64,000 nt of DNA from an uncultured Burkholderiales bacterium. Its GTDB lineage: Bacteria; Pseudomonadota; Gammaproteobacteria; Burkholderiales; Burkholderiaceae_C. Each line of letters starts with the position of its first letter. The stretch's first letter is position 1. Made by a program: the position numbers and the translations under genes. The notes under the pieces are model-generated. The model searched no databases. It was not told the DNA's origin and worked only from the letters and a program-made list of their open reading frames with translations. Below, piece by piece: positions 35,529-46,598 of this stretch. The stretch lies in assembly GCA_937873395.1 (NCBI GenBank), contig CALMYH010000040.1, positions 38,939-102,938 of the forward strand, in the 5' to 3' direction.

Positions 35529-36726
35529 GCCGGGCCGCTCCCCGGAGCGTTCCCGCGCACGCGCGCCCAGGGCAGAGCGGCCGACCGTTCAGGCCCTGGA
35601 CCTGGAGGCCGTCGTCAGCGGCGCCTTCGATGCCGAGCAGGAAATTTCCCCGCCGGGAAGCCCGCCCAAGCGGGTCCTCGCCCCGGAGCCCGATGCGCCT
35701 AAGCTGCACAAGGTGCTGGCCCAGGCCGGCATGGGTTCGCGCCTGGAGATGGAAAAACTCATTGTCGAAGGTCGCATTTCCGTCAACGGCGAACCGGCCC
35801 ATGTCGGACAGCGCATCCGTTTCGGCGATGTCATCAAGGTCAACGGCAAGCCGGTGCGCGTGCGCATGACGCCTCCGCCACCCCGTGTGCTGGCCTATCA
35901 CAAGCCGGTGGGCGAGGTCGTGACCCACGATGATCCTCAGAACCGCCCGACCGTGTTCCGCCGTCTGCCGCGCTTGCAGCAAGGGAAGTGGCAGTCGGTC
36001 GGCCGGCTCGACCTGAACACCGAAGGTCTGTTGCTGTTCACCAGCTCCGGCGAGCTGGCCAATCGGCTCATGCATCCGCGTTTTGGCCTCCAGCGCGAGT
36101 ATGCGGTGCGTGTGCTGGGTGCGCTGTCCGACGAAGAAAAGCAGAGACTGACCGATGGCATCCCGCTGGACGACGGCATGGCCCAGTTCGGTTCCATCGA
36201 GGAAGGTGGCGGGGAGGGGGCCAACTGCTGGTACCGGGTGACGATCGCCGAAGGTCGCAACCGGGAGGTACGCCGCCTGTTCGAGGCAGTCGGTCATGCG
36301 GTCAGCCGCCTGATCCGGATCCGATACGGTGTCGTGGTCCTGCCGCGGGGCTTGCGACGGGGGACCTGGGTCGAGCTGGATGCCCGCGATGTCGAACGGC
36401 TCTCGCTGGCTGCGGGCCTGGGCGAGGGCAGGACGCAGCCAGGCGGCCAGGAGCCGCGCAGCCGGCATCCTGCGGTGCAGGGCAGGCAGAGGGGGCCAGC
36501 GGGTGAAGGAGCATCCGGCGGTCAGGGACGGGGTGGTCCGGCCAAGGGGCGGTCTCCGGGACCATCGCGCGCCGGGAGCCGGCCTGGTGCTGCTGCGCCC
36601 GACCCGATGAAGACATCGTTGGGCTACATCGGCCAGGACGCCATGCAGCGTCGCCAGGGAGGCTCTGCCGGAAAAGGCGCCGGCGCGGCTGGAAGCCGGG
36701 CCAGGGGACGCCGCCCGGGACGGTGA
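35494..36726 (+). CDS. rluB: 23S rRNA pseudouridine 2605 synthase RluB
   Basis: RluB belongs to the RsuA family and modifies U2605 of 23S rRNA. The core has an S4 domain ([20 protein letters not shown] near 72-91) and the catalytic motif [40 protein letters not shown] is also conserved. At 410 residues it is longer than E. coli RluB because of a basic N-terminal extension and a Gly/Arg/Gln-rich tail of about 100 residues, common in Burkholderiales. ATG at 35494 has AGGATC upstream and overlaps scpB, indicating coupling. Confidence 0.92.
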   Translation: MKPVKPARPRSEPGRSPERSRARAPRAERPTVQALDLEAVVSGAFDAEQEISPPGSPPKRVLAPEPDAPKLHKVLAQAGMGSRLEMEKLIVEGRISVNGEPAHVGQRIRFGDVIKVNGKPVRVRMTPPPPRVLAYHKPVGEVVTHDDPQNRPTVFRRLPRLQQGKWQSVGRLDLNTEGLLLFTSSGELANRLMHPRFGLQREYAVRVLGALSDEEKQRLTDGIPLDDGMAQFGSIEEGGGEGANCWYRVTIAEGRNREVRRLFEAVGHAVSRLIRIRYGVVVLPRGLRRGTWVELDARDVERLSLAAGLGEGRTQPGGQEPRSRHPAVQGRQRGPAGEGASGGQGRGGPAKGRSPGPSRAGSRPGAAAPDPMKTSLGYIGQDAMQRRQGGSAGKGAGAAGSRARGRRPGR

Positions 36727-36884
36727 TGGCCCCGCGCGGGCGGCTCCCAACGGGAACAGCTGGCCTGGTCAGACAGTCTCCGACACCGGATGCGACCGGG
36801 GGACGAACCTTTAGGTCGTTGTAAAATCAAAAGCTTTGTGGCGAAAGCCCTCGCTCTACTTTTTTCATTCCCAACAGGAACATC

Positions 36885-37310
36885 ATGGCCATCGAACGCA
36901 CCCTCTCGATCATCAAGCCCGACGCAGTCGCCAAGAACGTCATCGGACAGATCTACGCCCGTTTCGAGGCCGCCGGCCTGAAGGTCGTTGCCGCACGCAT
37001 GGCCCATCTCTCGCGCCGCGAGGCCGAGCAGTTCTACGCGGTTCACAAGGAGCGCCCGTTCTTCAAGGATCTGGTGGACTTCATGGTGTCCGGTCCGGTC
37101 ATGATCCAGGTTCTCGAAGGCGAGGGTGCCATCGCCAAGAACCGCGATCTGATGGGCGCCACCGACCCGAAGAAGGCGGCTCCCGGCACCATCCGCGCCG
37201 ACTTCGCCGACAGCATCGACGCCAACGCCGTTCACGGCTCCGATGCTCCCGAAACCGCTGCCGTGGAAGTGGCCTTCTTCTTCCCCGGCATGAACGTCTA
37301 CTCGCGTTGA
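36885..37310 (+). CDS. ndk: nucleoside diphosphate kinase
   Basis: Ndk equilibrates nucleoside di- and triphosphates through a phosphohistidine. The 141 residues are standard. The active-site His is in [18 protein letters not shown] near 117. [20 protein letters not shown] is the N-terminal signature. A CAGGAACATC ribosome site precedes the ATG. The 158-base gap upstream contains TAAAAT (36822-36827), a possible -10. It starts the long conserved run rlmN to purA. Confidence 0.98.
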   Translation: MAIERTLSIIKPDAVAKNVIGQIYARFEAAGLKVVAARMAHLSRREAEQFYAVHKERPFFKDLVDFMVSGPVMIQVLEGEGAIAKNRDLMGATDPKKAAPGTIRADFADSIDANAVHGSDAPETAAVEVAFFFPGMNVYSR

Positions 37311-37409
37311 TCGGGTTCACCGCGCACGGGGGCGTGCACGCAGAAGGCGTGCCGGGCCGCCTTGCGCGGTCGCCGGTGTCCGGCAGATCTGTCCGCGCCG
37401 GGAGGTGAC

Positions 37410-38555
37410 ATGACCACCAACCTGCTGGACCTGGATCTGGATGCCCTGATCCGTTTTTTTGAAGGGCTCGGCGAGAAGCGCTTTCGTGCGGTTCAGGTGT
37501 TCCGTTGGATCCACCAGAAGGGAGCCCGGGACTTCGAGGCGATGTCCGATCTGGCCAAGAGCCTGCGGTCCAGACTGCCGCAGCTGTGTTCCCTGGACAG
37601 CCTGCCGGTGCTGTCCAGGCAAGACTCTGCCGATGGCACCATCAAGTGGTTGTTCGATGTCGGTGACGGCAATGCGGTGGAGACCGTGTTCATCCCCGAA
37701 GATGACCGCGGGACCCTGTGTATTTCGTCCCAGGCCGGCTGCGCCGTCGGTTGCCGCTTTTGCTCCACCGGTCACCAGGGCTTCTCCAGAAACCTGCGCA
37801 CCGGCGAGATCCTCGCCCAGCTCTGGCAGGCAGAGCATTTCCTGAGACAGCATCTGGGGCGCACCGAGCGGGTGATCACCAACGTTGTCATGATGGGCAT
37901 GGGTGAGCCGCTGCAGAACTACGCGGCGCTCGTGCCCGCGCTGAAGGTGATGCTGGACGATCACGCCTACGGACTGTCCCGGCGTCGCCTGACGGTGTCA
38001 ACCTCGGGTGTGGTGCCCATGATCGACCGGCTGGCTGCCGACTGCCCGGTGGCGCTGGCGGTTTCGCTGCATGCGCCGAACGATCTGCTGCGTGACGATC
38101 TGGTGCCCCTGAACCGGAAGTACCCGCTGAGCGAACTGCTCGACGCTTGCATCCGCTACCTGCCGTCAGCGCCGCGCGATTTCATCACTTTCGAATACTG
38201 CATGCTGGCCGGCGTGAACGACCAGCCCGGGCACGCGCGCGAACTGCTTGACCTCCTCAGGCGGCACGGCGGCCGTGGTGTGCCCTGCAAGGTCAACCTG
38301 ATTCCCTTCAACCCGTTTCCGGACTCCGGTCTCACCTGCTCGGCACGTGCGGTCGTGCAGGAGTTCGGCCGGATTCTCAACGAGGGTGGTATCGTCACCA
38401 CCATTCGAAAGACCCGGGGGGATGACATCGATGCGGCCTGCGGACAGCTCGCCGGTGATGTGCTCGACCGAACCAACGCCGCCGAGCGTCTCGCGCGTCG
38501 CCGTGAAACGCCCTCCAGACCAGTCCGTATCGTCCGTCCTGAAAGGCTTGCATGA
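37410..38555 (+). CDS. rlmN: 23S rRNA/tRNA adenine-C2 methyltransferase RlmN
   Basis: A radical-SAM enzyme that methylates A2503 of 23S rRNA and A37 of some tRNAs. In 381 residues the [4Fe-4S] motif [11 protein letters not shown] lies near 112-122, SAM-site segments include [14 protein letters not shown] and [14 protein letters not shown], and [11 protein letters not shown] lies near 300. The later [18 protein letters not shown] contains the second catalytic Cys. ATG at 37410 has GGGAGGTGAC. Its last four bases overlap the pilW start (ATGA). Confidence 0.97.
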   Translation: MTTNLLDLDLDALIRFFEGLGEKRFRAVQVFRWIHQKGARDFEAMSDLAKSLRSRLPQLCSLDSLPVLSRQDSADGTIKWLFDVGDGNAVETVFIPEDDRGTLCISSQAGCAVGCRFCSTGHQGFSRNLRTGEILAQLWQAEHFLRQHLGRTERVITNVVMMGMGEPLQNYAALVPALKVMLDDHAYGLSRRRLTVSTSGVVPMIDRLAADCPVALAVSLHAPNDLLRDDLVPLNRKYPLSELLDACIRYLPSAPRDFITFEYCMLAGVNDQPGHARELLDLLRRHGGRGVPCKVNLIPFNPFPDSGLTCSARAVVQEFGRILNEGGIVTTIRKTRGDDIDAACGQLAGDVLDRTNAAERLARRRETPSRPVRIVRPERLA

Positions 38556-39379
38556 CCCAAGCTGCGCGTATCCGAGCAGACTCACGTGTTTTCTGGGCGA
38601 CCCCGCTGGCGGTCTTCGTGGCGCTGGCGGTGGGTGCTTGTGCTGCGCCGGGCCCGTCCGGCAACGATCCGCTGGCTTCACCGATCACCGAGTTCGACGA
38701 GCCCGAGCACCGCAAGCGGGCGCGGCTCAGGATGGAGCTGGCCACCGGTTATTTCGAACAGGGACGGACCGACATCGCACTGGACGAAATCAAGCAGGCA
38801 CTGGCGGCGGACGCCACATTCGTGCCGGCCTACACGCTGCGTGGCCTGGTCTTCATGCAGATGAACAACCCGCGGCTGGCTGAGGACAGCTTTCAGCGGG
38901 CCTTGCAGTTGAACCCCCGGGATCCCGACGCGCTGCACAATTACGGCTGGTTCCTGTGCCAGCAGGGGCGCCATGCGCAGGGGGTAGATCTCCTCAACCG
39001 GGCGCTGGCCAGTCCGGTATACGGTGGCCAGGCACGCACCTACATGGCCAAAGGGGTCTGTCAGGTTCGCATGGGACAGATCGCCGAAGCTGAAGGCAGC
39101 CTGGCCCGCTCGTACGAGCTGGATCCCGGCAATCCCATTGCGGCCTACAACCTGGCACAGCTGCTGTTCCGTCGGGGTGAAAACGAGCGTGCCCAATTCA
39201 TCGTGCGACGCCTGAACAACAGTGAGTTCGGCAACGCTGAGACCTTGTGGCTGGGCATCAAGATCGAACGCAGGCTGGGCAACGCGGAGGTGGTCGAGCA
39301 ACTGGCCACCCAGTTGGGGCGGCGCTTCGCGGAGTCCAGCCAATGGAATCTCTACCAGCGCGGGGCGTTCCATGAATGA
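38552..39379 (+). CDS. pilW: type IV pilus biogenesis lipoprotein PilW/PilF (TPR)
   Basis: A TPR lipoprotein that helps assemble or localise the PilQ secretin. The 275 residues have a signal with lipobox VALAVGAC near residue 30, then TPR units including [40 protein letters not shown] and [20 protein letters not shown]. Its place between rlmN and rodZ is the standard location of pilF/pilW. It overlaps both: ATGA with rlmN, 8 bases with rodZ. Confidence 0.92.
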   Translation: MTQAARIRADSRVFWATPLAVFVALAVGACAAPGPSGNDPLASPITEFDEPEHRKRARLRMELATGYFEQGRTDIALDEIKQALAADATFVPAYTLRGLVFMQMNNPRLAEDSFQRALQLNPRDPDALHNYGWFLCQQGRHAQGVDLLNRALASPVYGGQARTYMAKGVCQVRMGQIAEAEGSLARSYELDPGNPIAAYNLAQLLFRRGENERAQFIVRRLNNSEFGNAETLWLGIKIERRLGNAEVVEQLATQLGRRFAESSQWNLYQRGAFHE

Positions 39380-40283
39380 TCAGGGCATGGGTCAGGCCAG
39401 CGTCTGCGAACCTGCCGCGGCGCGCCCTGAATTGCTGCAACAGGCCCGTGAACGCGCGGGTCTGCACATCGCGGCATTGGCGGCGGCGCTCAAGGTGCCG
39501 GTGCGCAAGCTGGAGGCGCTCGAGGCGGGCCGTTACGACGAGTTGCCCGACCTGATTTTCGCGCGTGCGCTCGCGTCGAGTGCGTGCCGTCACCTGCGCA
39601 TCGACCCCGCTCCGGTGCTGGCCCAGATTCCGCAGGAGCGCAGGCCGGCGCTGGGGGTTGCTCCCCAATCGCTCAACACACCGTTTCGCTCCGGCAGGGA
39701 CGGGGCGGTGGCGGCCACGCCCGGCTCCTCGGCTCACCGGGTCTGGTGGATGGCCTTGGCGCTGCTGTTCGCAGCGATCGCTCTGTACTTCTGGCCTGCG
39801 ACGCTCGATCGTCCGCCATCCATCGTTCCGCCCCAGGAGGCCCCGCAACCGGGCCCCGCCGATGCCGCCCCGCCGGGGCCGGCGGCCGAGGACGGACCGC
39901 GCGGGAGCGACCCGGGTCCGGCCCTGCCGCTGCTGGTTCCCGAGCCGCCGGCTGCTCCAGCCTCGCCGGTGCCGGCTTCAGATGCCGCGGGAGTTCCCAG
40001 CCCTGAGGCGCCATCGGTCTCATCGACGATCCCCGCAGCGGCCTCGGGTCGGCTGCTGGTGATCCAGGCCCGCGGAGAGACCTGGATCGAGGTGACCAAC
40101 GCGGCCGGCAGCGTGGTGGTGCAGCGCGTGCTGAGGGCCGGGGACAGCGTCGATTTCAGCGCCTCGCCGCCCTATCGTGTCGTCATTGGCCGCTCGGACG
40201 TGGTGGATGTGCTGGTGCGTGGCAACGCATTCGACATCCTGCCCTATGCCCGCAACAATGTGGCCAGGTTCGAAGTGAGGTGA
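39372..40283 (+). CDS. rodZ: cytoskeleton protein RodZ
   Basis: RodZ links MreB to the envelope in cell-shape control. The 303 residues contain a cytoplasmic helix-turn-helix ([20 protein letters not shown] near 20-40 and [20 protein letters not shown]), one transmembrane segment ([17 protein letters not shown] near 125-141), a Pro/Ala-rich periplasmic linker, and the C-terminal DUF4115 beta domain ([20 protein letters not shown]). ATG at 39372 overlaps the pilW end. Its stop overlaps the possible GTG start of ispG. Confidence 0.93.
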   Translation: MNDQGMGQASVCEPAAARPELLQQARERAGLHIAALAAALKVPVRKLEALEAGRYDELPDLIFARALASSACRHLRIDPAPVLAQIPQERRPALGVAPQSLNTPFRSGRDGAVAATPGSSAHRVWWMALALLFAAIALYFWPATLDRPPSIVPPQEAPQPGPADAAPPGPAAEDGPRGSDPGPALPLLVPEPPAAPASPVPASDAAGVPSPEAPSVSSTIPAAASGRLLVIQARGETWIEVTNAAGSVVVQRVLRAGDSVDFSASPPYRVVIGRSDVVDVLVRGNAFDILPYARNNVARFEVR

Positions 40284-40285
40284 GC

Positions 40286-41566
40286 ATGGACCGCGCCGAT
40301 CCAGGCTGTGTGCCGATTCCTTTGCCGGTTGCGGCCACGCGCCGCTCCATCCAGGGTGTCGTCGCCTGGGGAGATCACAAGGTCACCGTCGGAGGCGATG
40401 CGCCCGTGCGTGTCCAGTCCATGACGAACACCGACACCGCCGACGCGGTGGCCACGGCCATTCAGGTCAAGGAGCTAGCGCAGGCCGGATCGGAACTGGT
40501 TCGCATCACCGTGAACAACGACGAGGCCGCTCAGGCTGTCCCTTTCATTCGGGAGCAGCTCGACCGCATGGGGGTTCACGTACCCCTGATCGGCGATTTC
40601 CATTACAACGGCCACCGCCTGCTGGCCGACCATCCTGCTTGTGCGCAGGCCTTGTCGAAGTACCGCATCAACCCGGGCAACGTCGGTCGCGGCGACAAGG
40701 GTGACAGACAGTTTGCCCAGATGGTCGAACTCGCCGCAAGGCATGACAAGGCCATTCGCATCGGTGTCAACTGGGGCAGCCTGGACCAGGACCTGCTGGC
40801 CAGGCTGATGGACGAAAATGCCGGCCGGGCACAGCCCTGGGACACACGGCAGGTGATGTACGAGGCGCTCATTTCCTCGGCCATCGATTCGGCCCGGCGC
40901 GCCGAGCAGATCGGGCTGCGCCGCGACCAGATCGTCCTGTCCTGCAAGGTCAGCGCCGTTCAGGACCTGATTGCGGTCTATCAGGAGCTGGCCCGACGCA
41001 CCGATCACGCCCTGCACCTGGGTCTGACCGAAGCAGGCATGGGCACCAAGGGGGCGGTTGCTTCCACGGCGGCCTTGTCGGTGCTGCTTCAGCAGGGCAT
41101 CGGCGATACCATCCGGGTCTCCTTGACGCCGCAGCCGGGGGAGCCTCGAACCCAGGAGGTCCTGGTGGCTTCGGAAATCCTGCAGGCGCTGGGCCTGCGG
41201 GCCTTTGTGCCGAGCGTGGTGGCCTGTCCGGGCTGCGGGCGGACAACCAGCACGACCTTTCAGGAACTGGCCAAACAGATCGACGATTTTCTCCGTCAGG
41301 CCATGCCGGTGTGGCGTGATCGTTATCCAGGCGTCGAAAACCTCAGGGTGGCGGTCATGGGTTGCATCGTCAACGGTCCTGGCGAGAGCAAACATGCCGA
41401 CATCGGTATCAGCCTGCCAGGCACCGGTGAGGCGCCTGCGGCGCCGGTCTACATCGACGGAGAGAAGGTGCAGACGCTGCGAGGCGAAGCCATCGCCCGG
41501 GAATTCCGCGACATCGTCCAAGCCTACATCGAGCGGCGCTTCGGGGCGCCGCCCGCATCCCCCTGA
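40286..41566 (+). CDS. ispG: 4-hydroxy-3-methylbut-2-en-1-yl diphosphate synthase IspG
   Basis: IspG (GcpE) catalyses the penultimate step of the MEP isoprenoid pathway with a [4Fe-4S] cluster. The product is about 426 residues. Cluster cysteines are in [14 protein letters not shown] and [38 protein letters not shown] is the N-terminal signature. ATG at 40286 is preceded by GAGGTGAG; a GTG at 40280 overlapping the rodZ stop is an alternative start. Confidence 0.97.
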   Translation: MDRADPGCVPIPLPVAATRRSIQGVVAWGDHKVTVGGDAPVRVQSMTNTDTADAVATAIQVKELAQAGSELVRITVNNDEAAQAVPFIREQLDRMGVHVPLIGDFHYNGHRLLADHPACAQALSKYRINPGNVGRGDKGDRQFAQMVELAARHDKAIRIGVNWGSLDQDLLARLMDENAGRAQPWDTRQVMYEALISSAIDSARRAEQIGLRRDQIVLSCKVSAVQDLIAVYQELARRTDHALHLGLTEAGMGTKGAVASTAALSVLLQQGIGDTIRVSLTPQPGEPRTQEVLVASEILQALGLRAFVPSVVACPGCGRTTSTTFQELAKQIDDFLRQAMPVWRDRYPGVENLRVAVMGCIVNGPGESKHADIGISLPGTGEAPAAPVYIDGEKVQTLRGEAIAREFRDIVQAYIERRFGAPPASP

Positions 41567-41640
41567 AGCATGCAAGGTGCCGACCCGGGCAGGCTCGCAG
41601 AAATCGGGTCACGGGCGGCCAGCCAAACAACTTGACCAAC

Positions 41641-42945
41641 ATGGCAGACAAGATCACCGCCGTCAAAGGCATGAACGACATTGCGCCACCTCTCTCGGCC
41701 CAATGGGAGTGGCTGGAAGAGCGCCTTCGGACGCTCATGCAGCGCTATGGCTACCGCAATCTGAGAACCCCGGTGGTGGAGCATACGGCCCTATTCATCC
41801 GGGGTCTGGGTGAGGTGACCGACATCGTCGAAAAGGAGATGTATTCCTTCGAGGACCGGCTCAACGGCGAGCATCTGACACTGCGCCCCGAAAACACCGC
41901 GGGTGTGGTGAGGGCGGTGGCCGAGGCCAACCTGCTGTATGACGGCGGCAAGCGCCTGTATTACATGGGTCCGATGTTCAGGCACGAACGTCCGCAGCGG
42001 GGCCGCTACCGGCAGTTCCATCAGTTTGGTGCCGAGGCACTGGGCTTTGCCGGTCCCGACGTCGATGCCGAACTGATCATCATGGCCTGTGATCTCTGGC
42101 AGGAACTCGGGCTGGAAGGCATCGAACTCCAGATCAACAGCCTGGGCCAGCCTGCGGAGCGCCAGGCACACCGGCAGGCCCTGATCGAGCACCTTGAGGC
42201 GCACATCGACCTGCTGGACGAGGACGCACGTCGGCGCCTGCACAGCAATCCCCTGCGCATCCTGGACACCAAGAATCCGGCGATGCAGGATCTGGTCGAA
42301 GCCGCGCCTCGGCTCATGGACCACCTGGGCGAGTCTTCCCTGGCCCACTTCGAGCAGCTGCGCCGCTTGCTCGACGCCCACGGCGTGGGCTACCGCATCA
42401 ATCCCCGCCTGGTGCGGGGGATGGATTACTACAACCTGTCGGTGTTCGAGTTCGTCACCACGCAGCTCGGCGCCCAGGGGACGGTCTGTGCGGGCGGTCG
42501 CTATGACGGTCTTTTCGCTCAGCTGGGTGCCAGGTCGGCTCCGGCGGTCGGGTGGGCATTGGGCATGGAGCGCATCCTGGAGTTGTTGCGCGAGCAGGAC
42601 CGGTTGCCGGTCGAGAAGGTTCCCCATGCCTACGCGGTCGTGCCCGATGCCTCGTCCCTGATACAGGTCATGCCGGTGCTGCGGTCGCTGCGGCGGGCAG
42701 GCGTACAGGTCCAGATGCACGCTGGCGGACCCGATGGCATGGGCAGCATGAAATCGCAGTTCAAGAAGGCCGACGCCAGCGGCGCCCGTTACGCCCTGAT
42801 CTTCGGTGCCGATGAGCTGGCCCGCGACGAGGTCTCACTCAAGCCACTGCGCGGCGAGCGCTCCGATGGTGCACAACAGCCGCTACAGCGCTCCCTGCCG
42901 CTCGCCGGCGTGGGCGAATGGGCAGCCATGCTGTGCCAGCCCTGA
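41641..42945 (+). CDS. hisS: histidyl-tRNA synthetase
   Basis: A class II aminoacyl-tRNA synthetase charging tRNA-His. The 434 residues include motif 2 ([20 protein letters not shown]), the His-specific [16 protein letters not shown], and motif 3 [13 protein letters not shown], then the anticodon-binding domain. It begins [18 protein letters not shown] three codons earlier is an alternative. It lies in the conserved ispG-hisS-yfgM-bamB-der order. Confidence 0.98.
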   Translation: MADKITAVKGMNDIAPPLSAQWEWLEERLRTLMQRYGYRNLRTPVVEHTALFIRGLGEVTDIVEKEMYSFEDRLNGEHLTLRPENTAGVVRAVAEANLLYDGGKRLYYMGPMFRHERPQRGRYRQFHQFGAEALGFAGPDVDAELIIMACDLWQELGLEGIELQINSLGQPAERQAHRQALIEHLEAHIDLLDEDARRRLHSNPLRILDTKNPAMQDLVEAAPRLMDHLGESSLAHFEQLRRLLDAHGVGYRINPRLVRGMDYYNLSVFEFVTTQLGAQGTVCAGGRYDGLFAQLGARSAPAVGWALGMERILELLREQDRLPVEKVPHAYAVVPDASSLIQVMPVLRSLRRAGVQVQMHAGGPDGMGSMKSQFKKADASGARYALIFGADELARDEVSLKPLRGERSDGAQQPLQRSLPLAGVGEWAAMLCQP

Positions 42946-42996
42946 AGGCTTGCGGTCCGCCGCCTACAATCTCCCTGATTCAAACACACGCAATCC

Positions 42997-43668
42997 ATGG
43001 CCAAACACCTCGACCTCGAAGAGCAGGAACAGCTCGACCAGATCAAGCATTTCTGGGCACGCTACGGCAATCTCATCACTTGGGTGCTGATTGTCGTGTT
43101 CGGGTCCGTCGCCGCCTGGAACGGCTGGAATTACTGGCAGCGCAGTCAGGCCGTGAAAGCCTCCACCCTCTATGACGAGGTGGAGCGCGCCTCCCTCGCA
43201 AACGACACCGACCGTCTGGCGCGGACCGTGCAGGACATGCAGTCCGGATTCGGGCGCACGGCCTATGCCAGCCAGGCCAGCCTTCTTGCCGCCAGCACCT
43301 GGCAGGAGGCCGGCAAGACCGAGGAGGCCATGGCCGCCCTCACATGGGTGAGCCAGAAAGGTGCGGACGATGCCTTCAAGGCGGTGGCCCGCCTCCGGCT
43401 GGCGGCCATGCATCTGGATTCCGGTGCCCTCGACCAGGCCTCGGCGGTGCTGGCGGGCAGCATGCCCTCGGCCTTTGCCGGCCTGCAGGCGGACCGCCGT
43501 GGCGATGTCCTCATGGCCCAGGGACGAGCAGAAGAAGCGAAGGCTCAGTACCAGGCGGCGTGGTCTGCGCTGGCTGAGCGGATCGAATACCGGCGAATCG
43601 TCGAGGTCAAGCTGGCATCTCTGGGTGTCAACGTTTCCGACCTGCCGTCTGGCGGAGCCGCCCGATGA
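42997..43668 (+). CDS. YfgM-like ancillary SecYEG/periplasmic chaperone protein
   Basis: A 223-residue single-pass membrane protein: a short cytosolic N-terminus (HLDLEEQEQLDQIKHFWARY), a transmembrane helix (NLITWVLIVVFGSVAAWNGW near 24-44) and a periplasmic TPR-like domain. It matches the YfgM family, which associates with SecYEG and PpiD. It lies between hisS and bamB as in other proteobacteria. Its stop overlaps the bamB start (ATGA). Confidence 0.9.
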   Translation: MAKHLDLEEQEQLDQIKHFWARYGNLITWVLIVVFGSVAAWNGWNYWQRSQAVKASTLYDEVERASLANDTDRLARTVQDMQSGFGRTAYASQASLLAASTWQEAGKTEEAMAALTWVSQKGADDAFKAVARLRLAAMHLDSGALDQASAVLAGSMPSAFAGLQADRRGDVLMAQGRAEEAKAQYQAAWSALAERIEYRRIVEVKLASLGVNVSDLPSGGAAR

Positions 43669-44816
43669 GTACCACGCTGTCTCACCTCCCCCGCTGGGGC
43701 CGTTTCGCGACCGGTGCCTGTCTGCTGGCGCTGGCTCTGGGCCTGTCCGCCTGCGGGTCATCTCCTTCGCGCCCGAAGCCGGCCGAACTGCCCCCGGTGG
43801 TCCCCCTGCTTGCGACGGAACAGGCCTGGACGCTGCAGCTGGGTGAGGCTGCTGCGCTGTTGCAGCCGCAGGTGGCCGGCGATCGCCTGGTGCTGGCCAA
43901 TCGGGCGGGTCAGGTCTCGGTGGTGGACGCGGCTTCGGGTCGGGCCATCTGGCAGGCGGCCGCCGGTTCGCCACTGGCCACAGGAGCCGGGAGCGACGGG
44001 CGTACGGTGGCGGTGATCACCCGGAGCAATGAGCTGGTCGCACTGCGCGACGGACAGACGGTGTGGCGGGTTCGTTTGCCGGCCAGCTCCTTCACGCCAC
44101 CGCTGGTGGCCGGCGAGAGGGTGTTTGTCCTCAAGGGCGATCGCAGCGTATCGGCGTTCGATGCCGGCAATGGCGGGCGCCTGTGGACCCAGCGCGCACG
44201 TGCCGAAGCTCTGGTGCTGGGCCAGGCCGGTGTCCTGCTCCCCCAAGGCAACACGCTGGTCGTCGGGCTTTCGGGGCGGATGGCAGGGCTTGACCCGCTC
44301 ACCGGTGCCTTGCGCTGGGAAGTGCCTGTGGCCATTGCACGGGGTGCCAACGAGGTCGAGCGTCTGGTGGACCTGGTGGCTCCTGTCAGTCGTGTAGCAG
44401 AGACCCTTTGCGCACGGGCCTATTCGGCCGCGGTCGGCTGCGTGAACGCGGCCCAGGGCAGGGTGGTTTGGACACGGCCTGCGCAGGGGGTGACCGGACT
44501 TGCAGGTGACGAGCAGCGCCTGTTCGGCACCGAAACGAACGGACGTGTGCTGGCCTGGGACCGCGCCAGCGGCGAGCCGCTGTGGCAGAGCGAACGCCTG
44601 TTGCATCGCAGGCTCAGCGCCCCGCTGGCGGTCGGCCGTGTGGTGGTGGTCGGGGACGAATCGGGGCTGGTGCACGTGCTGTCGCGCGAAGACGGATCGG
44701 AAATGACCCGCCTGAACACCGACGGGTCAGCGGTGATCGGAGCGCCGGTGCTGGCGGGCGAGTTGCTGGTCGTGCAGACCTTGCGCGGTGGCGTCTACGC
44801 CTGGAGACCCCGTTGA
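43665..44816 (+). CDS. bamB: outer membrane assembly lipoprotein BamB
   Basis: BamB is the beta-propeller lipoprotein of the BAM complex. The 383 residues begin with a signal and lipobox ([13 protein letters not shown], Cys near 27) and continue with PQQ-like propeller blades ([57 protein letters not shown]). It is translationally coupled to the YfgM gene. With bamD at 32.7 kb, two BAM lipoproteins lie in this window. Confidence 0.94.
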   Translation: MSTTLSHLPRWGRFATGACLLALALGLSACGSSPSRPKPAELPPVVPLLATEQAWTLQLGEAAALLQPQVAGDRLVLANRAGQVSVVDAASGRAIWQAAAGSPLATGAGSDGRTVAVITRSNELVALRDGQTVWRVRLPASSFTPPLVAGERVFVLKGDRSVSAFDAGNGGRLWTQRARAEALVLGQAGVLLPQGNTLVVGLSGRMAGLDPLTGALRWEVPVAIARGANEVERLVDLVAPVSRVAETLCARAYSAAVGCVNAAQGRVVWTRPAQGVTGLAGDEQRLFGTETNGRVLAWDRASGEPLWQSERLLHRRLSAPLAVGRVVVVGDESGLVHVLSREDGSEMTRLNTDGSAVIGAPVLAGELLVVQTLRGGVYAWRPR

Positions 44817-44832
44817 AACCGAGGCCAACCTG

Positions 44833-46170
44833 GTGAAACCTGTCATCGCCCTTGTCGGGCGCCCCAACGTCGGCAAGTCGACCTTGTTCAACCGCCTGAC
44901 CGGCTCCCGCGACGCCATCGTGGCCGATTTTGCGGGTCTGACCCGCGACAGGCATTACGGCAACGGTCGATTGGGCGCACGGGATTACATCGTCATCGAC
45001 ACCGGGGGCTTCGAGCCCGATGCCGGCGAGGGCATCTATCGTGAGATGGCCAAACAGACGAGGCAGGCCGTGGCCGAGTCCGATGTGGTCCTGTTTGTCG
45101 TTGATGCGCGCGCCGGCCTGAGCGCCCAGGACCACGAGATCGCCCATTACCTTCGCAGGCTGGGCAAGCCGACCGTCCTGGTGGCCAACAAGGCCGAAGG
45201 CATGAAGGACGGCGCCCAGCTGTCGGAGTTTTTCGAGCTCGGTCTTGGTGAGGTGCTGCCGGTTTCGGGGGCGCACGGACAGGGTGTGCGTTCCATGCTG
45301 GAGGCTGCGCTCGGACGCATCGTCGACCTGCCGCCGGACGACGAGACTGCGGTGGACGCGGAAAATGCGGTGATCCGGCTGGCGGTTGCCGGTCGCCCCA
45401 ACGTCGGCAAGTCGACGCTCATCAATGCCTGGCTCGGTGAAGAGCGTCTGGTGGCCTTCGACATGCCCGGTACCACGCGCGATGCCATCTCGGTTCCCTT
45501 TGAACGAGGGGGGCGCAAGTACGAGCTCATCGACACCGCAGGCATTCGGCGCAAGGGCAAGGTTTTCGAGGCGATCGAAAAGTTCTCGGTGGTCAAGACC
45601 CTGCAGGCAATCGAGGGCGCCCATGTCGTCTTGCTCCTGCTTGATGCCACCCAGGGCATCACGGACCAGGATGCCCATATCGCCGGCTACATCCTGGAGA
45701 GTGGTCGGGCCGTCGTGCTGGCGATCAACAAGTGGGACGCCGTCGACGCCTACCAGCGGCAGCAGATCGAACGGCAGGTGGAGTCCAGGCTGGCCTTCCT
45801 GAAGTTCGCTCCCCTGCACCTGATTTCCGCCAGCAAGCGCCAGGGTCTGGGGCCGGTCTGGAAATCCATTGCACAGGCCTACGCCTCGGCCACGCGCAAG
45901 ATGCCCACGCCGGTGCTGACGCGGTTGCTTCAGGAGGCGGTGGCCTTTCAGGCCCCGCAGCGCAGCGGCATGTACCGTCCCAAGATGCGTTATGCGCATC
46001 AGGGGGGCATGAACCCGCCGGTCATCGTGATCCACGGCAACTCGCTGGAGCACGTGCCCGAGGTCTACCGACGATTCCTGGAAGGGCGCTTCCGCAAGGC
46101 GTTCGATCTGGTGGGAACACCATTGCGGATCGAATTCAAGACGTCCAGCAACCCCTATAAGGACGCTTGA
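44833..46170 (+). CDS. der: GTPase Der (EngA)
   Basis: Der is an essential tandem GTPase for 50S subunit assembly. The 445 residues contain two G domains, each with a P-loop GRPNVGKST (near residues 8 and 188) and NKAEG/NKWD G4 motifs, followed by the KH-like C-terminal domain. A GTG start at 44833 gives the family N-terminus [24 protein letters not shown] lies about nine bases upstream. An earlier ATG overlaps bamB and adds 15 atypical residues. Confidence 0.97.
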   Translation: MKPVIALVGRPNVGKSTLFNRLTGSRDAIVADFAGLTRDRHYGNGRLGARDYIVIDTGGFEPDAGEGIYREMAKQTRQAVAESDVVLFVVDARAGLSAQDHEIAHYLRRLGKPTVLVANKAEGMKDGAQLSEFFELGLGEVLPVSGAHGQGVRSMLEAALGRIVDLPPDDETAVDAENAVIRLAVAGRPNVGKSTLINAWLGEERLVAFDMPGTTRDAISVPFERGGRKYELIDTAGIRRKGKVFEAIEKFSVVKTLQAIEGAHVVLLLLDATQGITDQDAHIAGYILESGRAVVLAINKWDAVDAYQRQQIERQVESRLAFLKFAPLHLISASKRQGLGPVWKSIAQAYASATRKMPTPVLTRLLQEAVAFQAPQRSGMYRPKMRYAHQGGMNPPVIVIHGNSLEHVPEVYRRFLEGRFRKAFDLVGTPLRIEFKTSSNPYKDA

Positions 46171-46270
46171 GTCCTTTCCCGCCTGGCGGCCAGCAGGCGA
46201 AGTCGGCGCCCCGGCGATGCGCTTGTGGTATCTTCAAGGCATCTTCAACTTTCCGAACACGGAGCATATC

Positions 46271-46519
46271 GTGAGCAACAACAAAGGCCAGCTTTTGCAA
46301 GATCCATTCCTGAACCAGCTGCGTCGGGAACATGTGCCGGTTTCCATCTACCTGGTCAACGGCATCAAGCTGCAGGGGCAGATCGAGTCCTTTGACCAGT
46401 ACGTGGTGCTCCTGCGCAACACGGTCACCCAGATGGTATACAAGCATGCCATTTCCACCATCGTTCCTGGTCGTCCGGTGCAGTTCTCTGTGGCCGGCCC
46501 GGACGACGGCGCCTCCTGA
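46271..46519 (+). CDS. hfq: RNA chaperone Hfq
   Basis: Hfq forms the Sm-like hexamer that pairs small RNAs with mRNAs. The 82-residue product contains [20 protein letters not shown], the Sm1 motif [20 protein letters not shown], and Sm2 [10 protein letters not shown]. The start is GTG at 46271 with a CGGAGC ribosome site. A longer frame from 46217 adds residues not in the family. It precedes hflX, as in many proteobacteria. Confidence 0.97.
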   Translation: MSNNKGQLLQDPFLNQLRREHVPVSIYLVNGIKLQGQIESFDQYVVLLRNTVTQMVYKHAISTIVPGRPVQFSVAGPDDGAS

Positions 46520-46598
46520 ACGCCTTTTGCCCTCCAGGCCGGGCTCCCGAGGGGCCCGAGCCGGTCCCTGAGGCCTCGGGACAGGGCCACCTTCCCAG

